From: DASYPQ01 sp046155895
GTDB taxonomy: Bacteria > Planctomycetota > UBA1135 > GCA-002686595
DNA length: 64,000 nt
Assembly: GCA_046155895.1 (NCBI GenBank)
Contig: JBJXFB010000087.1
Span: 1-64,000 of the forward strand
Reading direction: 5' to 3'
Both the position numbers and the translations under genes were made by a program. Shown piece after piece: positions 50,006 to 57,490 of the stretch. Under the pieces are notes generated by a model. The model made no database searches and was not told the origin of the DNA. It worked only from the letters and a program-made list of their open reading frames with translations. Each line of letters opens with the position of its first letter. Within the stretch, counting starts at the first letter, position 1.

Positions 50006-51295
50006 ATGCTCGCCTCGATCTTGCTCGCCGCGACGACGCTCGGCGCAGCCGGCGAGACCGCCTACGAGAGCGACGTCGCCTTCGCGCTCGACGCGATCGG
50101 GAAGCAGTGCCAGGTCCTCCTCGACTCGAAGAAGATCGACTGGGACAAGGTCGAGAAGGAGTTCACCGCTCTCGCGAAGAAGGTGAAGACCGACCAGGAC
50201 CAGCTCGTGCTCCTGACGCGCCTCCTCGCGCGTCTCGAGGACGGACACGCGGAGCTGCAGCCTGGGCCGAAGGCGAAAGACGTGAAATGGCCGGAGGACG
50301 GTCCCTACGGCGTGAAGGGCGAGCCCGTCGGTTGCGGGATGTTCTGGTGCCGCGTAGGGAAGAAGATCTACGTGAAAAACGTGTGGAACGCCGCGGGCCA
50401 GGTCGGTCTCGAGGTCGGTTCCGAGGTCCTCTCCGTCGACGGGCAGCCGGCCGCGAAGTGGCTCGACGCGCGCGTCGCGAAGCTGCGCGACACGAAGTCG
50501 TTCTCGACCGACCACCAAGCCTACTTCTACGCGTGCCACTGGGGACTCGCGCAGCCCGCGGGATCGAGGATCGAGCTCGAGGTGAAGCAGCCCGACGGCA
50601 AGTCGAAGAAGAAGACCATCTCCTACTCGAAGGGCAACCCGGTACCGTGGGGACCGGCGGTGTTCCCCGCGGACCTCGTCGAGGCGGGCGATCTCCAGTT
50701 CGGACGGCTCCCGAGAGGCATGGGCTACGTGCACATCCGGCGTTGCAAGGAGGAGCTGCCCGAGCGGATGGACGAGGCCCTCGCCAAGATCGGCGACGCT
50801 CCGGGTCTCGTTCTCGACTTTCGCGCCAACGGGGGCGGCGGCTTCGACCACGACGCGTTCCTCGGGCGCTTCGTGCCCGCGGGGGAAACGCTGGCGTTCG
50901 GCAAGTCGTACGCGAGCGCCGGACCTCGTCCCTACGGCGGCCGCATCGTCGTGATCGTCGACGCCGGCGTGCGCAGCGCGGGCGAGACCGCCGCGGGCAT
51001 CTTCAAGGAGGACGGCCGCGCGTACATGATCGGCGAGAGCCCGACGGCGGGCATGTCCTCCCAGAAGACGACCATCGAGCTGCCCTCGGGCCTCTTCGCG
51101 CTCTACGTGTCGGTCTCGTCGAACAAGGGGCGCTTCAACGGCGGCAAGGGCATCGAAGGGATCGGCGTGATCCCCCACGAGATCGTGGAGTTCGATCCCA
51201 AGGATCTCGCCGCGGGGGTCGACACGCTGATTCGCCGCGCGGACGAGATCCTGGCGGACTTCCCGGCCGGCAAGGTCCCCTACAAGGCCCGATGA
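50006..51295 (+). CDS. S41-family peptidase-like exported protein
   Basis: This 429-residue protein has a short leader (MLASILLAATTLGAAG). N-terminal helices contain LEDGH with H81, a motif of the His-containing S41 branch. A PDZ-like segment follows (about 125-165, GLEVGSEVLSVDG). The core peptidase domain has GLVLDFRANGGGGFDHD, then the nucleophile S324 in RSAGETAAG and GESPTAG. The Lys used by CtpA-type enzymes is not seen, so a Ser-His-Glu arrangement as in tricorn-like members is more likely. It probably cleaves peptides in the periplasm. It lies 20 bp after the LON-domain gene. Confidence 0.85.
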   Translation: MLASILLAATTLGAAGETAYESDVAFALDAIGKQCQVLLDSKKIDWDKVEKEFTALAKKVKTDQDQLVLLTRLLARLEDGHAELQPGPKAKDVKWPEDGPYGVKGEPVGCGMFWCRVGKKIYVKNVWNAAGQVGLEVGSEVLSVDGQPAAKWLDARVAKLRDTKSFSTDHQAYFYACHWGLAQPAGSRIELEVKQPDGKSKKKTISYSKGNPVPWGPAVFPADLVEAGDLQFGRLPRGMGYVHIRRCKEELPERMDEALAKIGDAPGLVLDFRANGGGGFDHDAFLGRFVPAGETLAFGKSYASAGPRPYGGRIVVIVDAGVRSAGETAAGIFKEDGRAYMIGESPTAGMSSQKTTIELPSGLFALYVSVSSNKGRFNGGKGIEGIGVIPHEIVEFDPKDLAAGVDTLIRRADEILADFPAGKVPYKAR

Positions 51296-51318
51296 GCGCG
51301 GCGCGGAGAGCCTGACCG

Positions 51319-52809
51319 ATGTCCCCCACCGAATCGGCGCCTCGCGCGCCTGAATTCCCCGAGGATGTCGAATGGCTGAACGTCGAGCGCCCGCTCATGC
51401 TGGAGAACCTCGCCGGCAAGCTCGTGCTGCTCGAGTTCTGGACCTCCTGTTGAGTCAATTGCCACCACAACGTGGCGCAGTTGCGCCTCATCCAGGAACG
51501 GTTCCCCGACCAGATCGCCGTGATCGGCGTGCACTCGGCCAAGTTCCCCTCCGAGAGGCTCACCGCGAGCATCCGCGAGGCGGTCGTGCGGCACGGGATC
51601 GACCATCCGGTCGTCAACGACGCGGGGTTCCGGATCTGGAACGACTACGGGGTGCGCGCGTGGCCGACCGTCGCGTTCGTCGATCCGCGCGGGACGCTCC
51701 TCGGGGCGATTCCGGGCGAGATCTCGGCCGCGGAACTGATCCCGAACCTCGAGCGCATGATCTCCGAATACGAACGGCTCGGCCTGATCGATCCGCGCCC
51801 CGTCACGAAGCGGCGCGAGAAGGACTCGCAGCCGGCGAGCGTGCTCCAGTACCCCTCGAAGCTGATCGTGACCTCCGAAGCGACGATGTTCGTCGCCGAC
51901 ACGGGACATCACCGCGTGATCCAGCTCGACCTCGACCGCGAGCACCGCTCGGCGCGGATCGTCCGAGTGTTCGGGAGCGGCGAGGCGGGGTTCGCCGACG
52001 GGCCGGGCGACCGCGCGCGCTTCCGCGACCCGCACGGGTTGTCGCGGAAGGGCTCGACGCTCTACGTCGCCGACACGGAGAACCACGCGGTGCGCGCGAT
52101 CGATCTCGACCGGGGCAGCGTGCGGACGGTCGCCGGGACAGGGGTGATGGCGGAGGGGCGCCTCGTGCTGGGGGCCGCGCCGACGAGAACGGCCCTGCGT
52201 TCGCCGTGGGCCGTGTGGGTCGACCGGCCGCGCGTGCTCGTCGCGATGGCCGGCAGCCACCAGGTCTTGTCCCTCGAGGACGAGACGACGCTCTCGCTGT
52301 TCGCAGGGAGCGGAAGGGAGGAGCTGCGCGACGGGCCCGGAGGCCTCGCGGGCTTCAACCAGCCGAGCGATCTCTCGGGAAACGAGCACGAGATCTTCGT
52401 CGCCGACTCCGAGGCGAGCGCGGTGCGGCGGATCGCTCTCGACGGCAAGGCGATGGTCGAGACCGTGGTCGGGATGGGACTGTTCGAGTTCGGCGACCGG
52501 GACGGCGCGGGCGACGCCGTGCGACTGCAGCACCCGACGGGCCTCGCGTGGGCCGACCACCAGGTGTTCGTCGCCGACAGCTACAACCACAAGATCAAGC
52601 GCCTCGATCCGCAGACACGGAAGGTCGTGAGCCTGATCGGCACCGGCCGGCCCGGGATGAGCGACGGCAAGCTGCGCGAGGCGATGCTGCACGAGCCGCA
52701 GGGCGTCGCGGTGCGCGGGCGGAAGATCTACGTCGCCGACACGAACAACCACGCGGTGCGCGTCGCCGACCTCGACACGCTGCGCGTGCACACGCTCGAG
52801 ATCGCGTAG
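51319..52809 (+). CDS. Thioredoxin-like/NHL-repeat protein (NHLRC2-like), candidate selenoprotein with in-frame TGA
   Basis: Reading through a TGA at 51451-51453 gives a 496-residue protein. A thioredoxin-like domain (about 1-165) contains LLEFWTSC-U-VNCHHNVAQL, then AVIGVHSAKFPSERL and WPTVAFVDPRG. Six or so NHL propeller blades (about 185-490, words such as LYVADTENHAVRAID) complete it. The family redox site is normally C-C-x-N-C; here U45 takes the place of the first Cys of CxxC, paired with C48. Homology continues across the TGA in one frame. A stem-loop starts at the TGA. GGAGAG lies 8 bp before the ATG. A truncated product from the GTG at 51472 would lack the redox centre. A pseudogene is possible but less likely, since the only stop falls on that residue. 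Confidence 0.82.
51451..51490 (+). promoter_or_regulatory. Candidate bacterial SECIS stem-loop starting at the in-frame TGA
   Basis: TGAG (51451-51454) can pair with CTCA (51487-51490), CAA (51456-51458) with TTG (51481-51483), and TGCCAC (51460-51465) with GTGGCG (51472-51477). They close a 6-base apical loop (CACAAC). A hairpin immediately downstream of, and including, the UGA is what SelB-dependent Sec insertion needs. The apical loop lacks the commonly seen early G and starts 12 bases after the TGA, slightly closer than usual, so the call is provisional. Confidence 0.5.
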
Positions 52810-52810
52810 C

Positions 52811-52954
52811 GACCGGAATACGGTACCGACCGGAATACGGTACCAGGTCATTTCTTGCGGCATCCGAGCAGCGACGCGGCGAGCGCGCAGTCGTCTCTCG
52901 GATGCCGCAAGAAGTGACCTGGTACCGTATTCCGGTCGGTACCGTATTCCGGTC
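52811..52954. repeat. 144-bp near-perfect inverted repeat (hairpin element) between convergent genes
   Basis: Two 58-bp arms (52811-52868 and 52897-52954) are complementary at 57 of 58 positions around a 28-bp spacer. Each arm begins with two tandem 17-bp units (GACCGGAATACGGTACC), followed by a stretch containing AGGTCA and TTCTTGCGGCATCCGAG. It starts 2 bp after the TAG of the thioredoxin/NHL gene and ends 5 bp before the stop of the convergent gene. A second copy's right arm forms the first 33 bases of the window. It could act as a bidirectional terminator and looks like a dispersed MITE/REP-type element. No transposase is present. Confidence 0.9.
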
Positions 52955-52959
52955 CGTCG

Positions 52960-53781
52960 CTACTTCGTCGAGCCCGACTTCGAACTCTTCGCCGGCCGCG
53001 CTCCGGGAGATTTGGCCTGCTTCTCCAGCCAGCCGATCCCCTTCCCGATCGTGCCGAAGACGTCTCCGTGCCAGCCGTGACCGCCCGCGTACGTCGCGTA
53101 CTCGACCTTCGCGCCCTTCTTCGTGAGCTGGTCGCGCGCGTCCTCGGCCATCTTGATCGGGATGAAGTCCTCGGACGAGTGGAGGATGTAGAAGCTCCTC
53201 CCTCGCGCCTCCTTCAGGGACGGCAGGTTTTCCGGCTTGAACACCGACATCGCGACGAAGGTCCCCGTCACCGGCGTCTTCTCCTGGAGTCCGAGCGTGT
53301 ACGCCAGCGACCCGCTCGACGACCACGCGAGCGTGAAGAGGTACTTCGGGTCGAGCTTGTGCGTCTTCCCCACGTCCTCGAGCACCGCCGCGAAGAGCTC
53401 CTCGCACGTGAAGTCGATCTTCGGCCACGGGTTCAGCTTCGTCGGCCACACGAGCTTCTCGGCCTGTTCCTTCTCCCACACCGGCGCGACGATCTGGACG
53501 ACGAGCCAGTCGTCTCCGAGCGCGTTCTCGCGGATCCGACCGACGAAGGGAGCGAACTCCGCGCTCCCGTCGCCGCCCGGCATCACGACGAGGACCTTCC
53601 AGCCGCTGGCGACGGCCTTCGCGTCCTTGCCCCCGCCGTGCACGAGGTAGCGCTTGCGCGCGTCGCCGCCGATCTTCACGTCCTCGGGCGCGGGAGGATC
53701 GTCCGGTCCCGCGGAGCTCCGGATGGGAAGCGGCTGCGCGCTCGCGGCCGACACCAGGCTGAACAACACCATCGCGATCAT
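52960..53781 (-). CDS. Exported alpha/beta-hydrolase (esterase/PHB-depolymerase-like)
   Basis: This 273-residue protein has a signal peptide (MVLFSLVSAASAQ within the first 17 residues). A compact alpha/beta-hydrolase fold follows. LAWSSSGSLAY holds the nucleophile elbow (S in W-S-S-S-G), HSSEDFIPI supplies the acid, and GGHGWHGD the His. Low similarity to feruloyl esterase/PHB depolymerase families is inferred from motif layout; substrate is unknown. The C-terminus is Lys/Ser-rich. Its 3' end lies directly against the 144-bp hairpin. ATG 53772 is an alternative start three codons in. Confidence 0.78.
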   Translation of the reverse strand: MIAMVLFSLVSAASAQPLPIRSSAGPDDPPAPEDVKIGGDARKRYLVHGGGKDAKAVASGWKVLVVMPGGDGSAEFAPFVGRIRENALGDDWLVVQIVAPVWEKEQAEKLVWPTKLNPWPKIDFTCEELFAAVLEDVGKTHKLDPKYLFTLAWSSSGSLAYTLGLQEKTPVTGTFVAMSVFKPENLPSLKEARGRSFYILHSSEDFIPIKMAEDARDQLTKKGAKVEYATYAGGHGWHGDVFGTIGKGIGWLEKQAKSPGARPAKSSKSGSTK

Positions 53782-53801
53782 CGTCGTGTCTCCTGAAAGT
53801 C

Positions 53802-53815
53802 CGGTACCAGGTACC
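53802..53815. repeat. Short CGGTACCAGGTACC sequence, possible remnant of the hairpin family
   Basis: This 14-bp sequence shares CGGTACCAGGT with the inner part of the 144-bp hairpin arm. Like the other copies it lies directly against a stop codon (TGA of the sigma-factor gene, 53816-53818). The match is short and may be chance. Confidence 0.35.
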
Positions 53816-55858
53816 TCATCGCCGAATCGGGATCGCCTGCACCTCGGGCGGCAGGCGGCGCAGGTTCTTCTCCCACCAGTCGAGCCACCACGCGCCGTCG
53901 CAGCTCTCCTGCCACTTCACGCCGGTGAGCTTCGCGAGACCGAAGTAACCGACGTCGTAGTTCATCCGCCCCGAGCGATCGTGGACGAGGATCTCGATCA
54001 GCGCCGGGATCGCCGCGGGGTCGCCGATCTCCGCCAGCGCGCTCGCGGCGGATCTCGTTCCGGCGAGGGGCTGCGCACCGGCTCTCGTTGCGCCAGAGGG
54101 ATCCATGCCACCGCCGGTCTCGAGCGATGCCTGCCCGGGATCGATCCTCTCGATCGTGGATGCGCGGCGCAGGTGCTCGAGGATCGATTCCTCCGCCCAC
54201 TTGCAGTCGGGCCGCGCGAGCGCGTGGAAACCCGCATCGACGATGGTCGCGTCGATCCCCTCCGGGTTCTCGATCGAGGGCATCACCCAGGTTCGCAGCC
54301 AAGTCTCGTCCGCCTGCATCGACTTCGACCATTCGAGGGCCCGCCGCTTCGCCTCGGTGTCCTCGCCTTCGAGACAGATCGACAGCGCTTCGAGTCCTCC
54401 CGCCTCGCGCATCACGGCCGCCAGATCGACTCCGAGCGGCTTCCCCGTGTCCAGATCGAGGCGCTCGAGCGTCCGGATCCGCTCGGCGAGCTGCTCGGGA
54501 GGTAGCGCGCGCAAGTCGGCGACGAACCGCGTCGCGTTCTGCGTCAACGCGTCCGCGAGCGGCATGTCGCGGTAGGTCTGCGCCCACGCCAGGTAGGCCT
54601 CGTAGTCCTGCGCGAAGTCCTGGAACGCGTAGGCCTTCAAGTAGGTGAACGCGCGACCCTGCACGGAGAGGCTCGCGTCGCTCGCCGCGAGGTCCAGGAG
54701 CTTCAAGGCGTGCGGGTGCCCGCTGCCGAAGACGAAGGGCTTGAGCGCCTGCTCGCGGACCGGCACGGAGAGGCGCGGCCAGACGGCGGTCATGATCGCG
54801 AGCGCACGATTGGGCGGGAGCTCCGCGATCTCCCCCGCGACGTCCCAGCCGTGGCGCCAGTCGTTGGGAGCCTCGTTGAAGCGCGCGAGCCAGCGGTCGA
54901 TCTCGTCCTGGAGGGAGACCGGGACGGCCGAGTTGCCTCCCGAAACCTCCAGGCCGGCGCGCGAGCTCGCGGGATCGACTTCGGCCAGCGGAGCAGGGCT
55001 GGCCGCGCTTTTCGAGCTGTCGGTGCTTGCGACGGTGTCCGCGCGAGGAGCCGACGCCTCGAGCGGCGCTCTCCCACCCGCTGACGATCCGTCGCGAGCG
55101 AACCACGCCACCGCGGCGACCGAGACGGCCGCGGCGCCGGCGATCAGCGCTCCCTTCGACATGACGAGACCTCCGATCGTTGCGTTCAGGGCGAGCACGG
55201 AGGCTCCCGCCGCCGCCGCGGGAGAGAACCCGGCCGCCTGCAGGACTTCGCCGCGCACCTTCGCGAGACCGCGGATCGAGAACCCGACGACGCCGGAGAC
55301 CGGCACGAAATCGTCCGGCAGCACGCGGCGCAGCCGCTCCATCCCGCGGTGGATCTGGCTGCGCACGGTGCCGGGCGAGCGCTGCAGCGCGTTCGCGATG
55401 TCCTCGGGCGGCCGCCCCTCGCGGATGAGCGGATCGAGGACCTCGCGATAGCGCTGCGGAAGCTTCTCGAGCGCGCGGTCGACCGCCGCCGGCACCTCGC
55501 GCGCGAGCAGCCCCTCGATCGGCTCGGGCTCGCGCCGCGCATCGTGCCGCGCGACATCGGCGAGCCGGTGCGGATCGGTGCGGTGCGCCGCCGAACGCCG
55601 CACCTTCGCCCCCTCGCGCCAGAGGATGCCGTACAGCCACCCTTTGAGCGGCGAGGACCCGTCGTAGTCGCCCGAATGCCGGATCGCGGCGAGGAACGTG
55701 GCCTGGACGAGATCCTCGGCTTCGACCGGATCGCGGATCAGATGGCAGGCGACCTCGAAGAGCTCACGGGAGGTCGCGTCGAAGACAGCGGCGAGCGCCG
55801 CGCCGTCGTGGCGGTCGCGGAAACGCCGGAAGAGCCTGTCGAGGGCGCGGTCATTCAC
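53816..55858 (-). CDS. ECF-type sigma factor with membrane helix and long C-terminal extension
   Basis: This is a 680-residue protein. Residues 1-185 form an ECF sigma-70: region 2 around ELFEVACHLIRDPVEAEDLV and region 4 around LPQRYREVLDPLIREGRPPE, then DIANALQRSPGTVRSQIHRG. A linker follows with one predicted membrane helix at about 234-254 (GALIAGAAAVSVAAVAW). The remaining 420 residues are extracytoplasmic and helix-rich, with HEAT-like segments (SALAEIGDPAAIPALIEIL). Sensor and transcription factor may thus be one chain, a layout known from Planctomycetota. No separate anti-sigma gene is adjacent. The start is GTG at 55858. The 14-bp repeat remnant abuts its stop. Confidence 0.85.
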   Translation of the reverse strand: MNDRALDRLFRRFRDRHDGAALAAVFDATSRELFEVACHLIRDPVEAEDLVQATFLAAIRHSGDYDGSSPLKGWLYGILWREGAKVRRSAAHRTDPHRLADVARHDARREPEPIEGLLAREVPAAVDRALEKLPQRYREVLDPLIREGRPPEDIANALQRSPGTVRSQIHRGMERLRRVLPDDFVPVSGVVGFSIRGLAKVRGEVLQAAGFSPAAAAGASVLALNATIGGLVMSKGALIAGAAAVSVAAVAWFARDGSSAGGRAPLEASAPRADTVASTDSSKSAASPAPLAEVDPASSRAGLEVSGGNSAVPVSLQDEIDRWLARFNEAPNDWRHGWDVAGEIAELPPNRALAIMTAVWPRLSVPVREQALKPFVFGSGHPHALKLLDLAASDASLSVQGRAFTYLKAYAFQDFAQDYEAYLAWAQTYRDMPLADALTQNATRFVADLRALPPEQLAERIRTLERLDLDTGKPLGVDLAAVMREAGGLEALSICLEGEDTEAKRRALEWSKSMQADETWLRTWVMPSIENPEGIDATIVDAGFHALARPDCKWAEESILEHLRRASTIERIDPGQASLETGGGMDPSGATRAGAQPLAGTRSAASALAEIGDPAAIPALIEILVHDRSGRMNYDVGYFGLAKLTGVKWQESCDGAWWLDWWEKNLRRLPPEVQAIPIRR

Positions 55859-56029
55859 GGGAGTCTGGTCCCCTTGGCTGTGCAGAGTTCGAACGCAAGT
55901 ACATGCCAGAGCACGCCCAGCAGCTGCGGTCGTGGCCCGGGGCGAGGCTGGGTGCCCAGAACTGACGCAAACGCCGATCCCGCGCGGGCTTGGAGGCGGC
56001 TCAGGAACAGCGAAGGGGGCCAGACTCCG
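55859..56029. repeat. 171-bp element with 20-bp imperfect terminal inverted repeats (MITE/REP candidate)
   Basis: The ends GGGAGTCTGGTCCCCTTGGC (55859-55878) and its inverted counterpart (56010-56029) agree at 17 of 20 positions. The core (GGAGTCTGG-y-CCCCTT) is the same at both ends. The element fills most of the gap upstream of the sigma-factor gene and begins 1 bp before its GTG start, so it supplies that gene's promoter region. The 131-bp interior has no coding sense I trust. It is unrelated in sequence to the GGAATACGGTACC element. Confidence 0.6.
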
Positions 56030-56083
56030 TTCATGCCCTCATTCTCCACGAGGAGGGCCAGCGCGGCACCGAAGTCGGAAAAA

Positions 56084-56404
56084 CTACTTTCCGGGCGCGC
56101 GGTAGGTGACCGACTTCTTGACCGCCTGGTCGATCTGCGCGGGCGTCAGCAGCTGGACCGTCTTGACCCGGGCGCCCCCGATCGCGGCGACGCGGATGCT
56201 GAGGGCGGCCGCGGAGATCTCGTCGGGTATATCGCAAATCAGGTAGCCGTCCTCGTCCCCCAGCGCGAAGTAGAAGGACTCGACCTTTCCTCCGATGCTC
56301 TGCAGGAGCTGATCGACGGCGGTGCGGCGGGCGGTTCCGCCGTCCTTGATCAGACCTTGGGCGCCTTCGACGGAATACGAGACCTTGCAGAGATACTTGG
56401 CCAT
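56084..56404 (-). CDS. GYD-domain protein
   Basis: This is a 106-residue small ferredoxin-like-fold protein. It begins MAKYLCKVSYSVEGAQGLIK, and FALGDEDGYLICDIPDE carries the G-Y-D-like core word (here DGYLICD) shared by the family. No catalytic residues are known for the group. Upstream codons to 56470 are excluded because the ATG at 56404 starts the first strand. It is the last gene of the minus-strand run that begins with the PVC dehydrogenase, but lies 67 bp from the preceding gene. Confidence 0.8.
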   Translation of the reverse strand: MAKYLCKVSYSVEGAQGLIKDGGTARRTAVDQLLQSIGGKVESFYFALGDEDGYLICDIPDEISAAALSIRVAAIGGARVKTVQLLTPAQIDQAVKKSVTYRAPGK

Positions 56405-56471
56405 GACGATTGCTCTCCCTTCGAGCGCAGGAGAATAGCGAGCCGACCCGACGCGCGGAAGCGCTCGCAAA

Positions 56472-57071
56472 TCAGGGAGCGCGATGGACGACGCGCAGTC
56501 CGGCCCGGATCGGCGCCCAACCGACGTCGCACTCGAGCTCCTCCAGCCACTCCGCGACCTCGTCGTGGCAGTCGTGGAACATCCAGAAGCCGTCGGGGTG
56601 CTTCACGAAGGACATGTCGTAGAGCGGGTTGAAGTGCCCCTCGCCTCCGGCCACGAACTCGGTGTCGAGGCGCGCGAGGAGGCGATCCGCGGAGTCGCGC
56701 GAGACGCGGAGCTCCTCGAGCGTGCCACCGCCGTACGAGAGGTTCATCGCCGCGAGGTCGGCGTCGAGCACGTAGCGGCGCCCGAGAGTTCCCTGCGTCG
56801 GCCAGAGGACGACAGCCGGCGCGCGCCACCAGTCGTCCTTCCCGAGCGCGTACCAGGTCCAATCGCCGTAGCCGTACTCGACCGTCCGCCCGTCGCCGTT
56901 CGGAAGCAGGACGCCGGCGTGGCGGCCGGTGGAGAGGAGATGCACGACGATCGGGTCGGGAGGATCCTTCGGCGGCGTCACGGTCGAGGCACAGCCGCAC
57001 CAGGCGGCGACGGCGAGGAGCGTTCCGGCGACCGCGAGGAACGCTAGGTGTCCGCGGCGCGGCAGCCTCAT
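56472..57071 (-). CDS. DUF2459-like lipoprotein
   Basis: This 199-residue protein has a basic start and a hydrophobic leader ending in a lipobox-like CGC (LLAVAAWCGCAS). The body has VVHLLSTGRHAGVLLPNG, then VEYGYGDWTWYALGKDDWW and a DCHDEVAEWLEELECDVG segment near the end. The pattern resembles the DUF2459 family, of unknown function; the Cys-His combination hints at a peptidase-like fold (weak). The ATG at 57071 overlaps the preceding cupin gene's TGA by 4 bp, so translation is coupled. Confidence 0.7.
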   Translation of the reverse strand: MRLPRRGHLAFLAVAGTLLAVAAWCGCASTVTPPKDPPDPIVVHLLSTGRHAGVLLPNGDGRTVEYGYGDWTWYALGKDDWWRAPAVVLWPTQGTLGRRYVLDADLAAMNLSYGGGTLEELRVSRDSADRLLARLDTEFVAGGEGHFNPLYDMSFVKHPDGFWMFHDCHDEVAEWLEELECDVGWAPIRAGLRVVHRAP

Positions 57072-57487
57072 GCTGGCAGCGGCGCCAACGATCGCCACGG
57101 CTCCTCCTGGGAGACGTCGACCAGCGCGGGGCCCTCGAAGACCGCCGGAGAGAGCACGGCCAGGAACACGACGGGCGCGTCGAACACGTTGTAGGTCCCG
57201 TGGACTTCGTTCGTCGGCACGAAGGCGAGCTCGCCGGCCGCGAGGACGCGCTTCTCACGCCCGACCCACTGTTCGGCGCGTCCGGAGACGACGTACAGCA
57301 CTTCCTCGAGCTTCGGATGCCGGTGGAAGGCGTGGGACTTGCCGGGCGGCATCGTCACGCGCACGACCTGGAGCTGCCGTGCGTCGGTCATTCCGGCGCG
57401 TGACAGCCATTCGTGCGGGCCCCAGGGGAGCACCTCGACCTGCGCCTCGGCGGAGGTCACGAAGCGCAAGAAGTGCACGCCGCACAT
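57068..57487 (-). CDS. Cupin-domain protein
   Basis: This 139-residue single-domain cupin has a metal-binding motif 1 within SHAFHRHPKLEEVLYVVSG (candidate ligands H55, H57, E61 or E62) and motif 2 with H96 in NEVHGTYNV. It could bind a transition metal and act as a small enzyme or sensor; substrate is unknown. It begins 3 bp after the PEP-hydrolase-family gene and overlaps the following lipoprotein gene, so it belongs to the same operon. Confidence 0.85.
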   Translation of the reverse strand: MCGVHFLRFVTSAEAQVEVLPWGPHEWLSRAGMTDARQLQVVRVTMPPGKSHAFHRHPKLEEVLYVVSGRAEQWVGREKRVLAAGELAFVPTNEVHGTYNVFDAPVVFLAVLSPAVFEGPALVDVSQEEPWRSLAPLPA

Positions 57488-57490
57488 GCG

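Noticed and set aside
51451..51453. Nonsense mutation or sequencing error making a pseudogene
   Set aside because: It cannot be excluded, but the stop falls exactly on the first redox Cys and nothing else in the gene is damaged, which favours selenocysteine.
51472..52809. A shorter gene starting at the GTG 51472, with the upstream part as non-coding
   Set aside because: Upstream codons 51319-51450 continue the thioredoxin fold in frame and contain the family's FW-T-x-C motif; the short form would start inside the redox loop.
55855..56049. A 64-codon frame within the inverted-repeat element upstream of the sigma gene
   Set aside because: It starts and ends inside the repeat, has no similarity I recognise and no ribosome-binding site.
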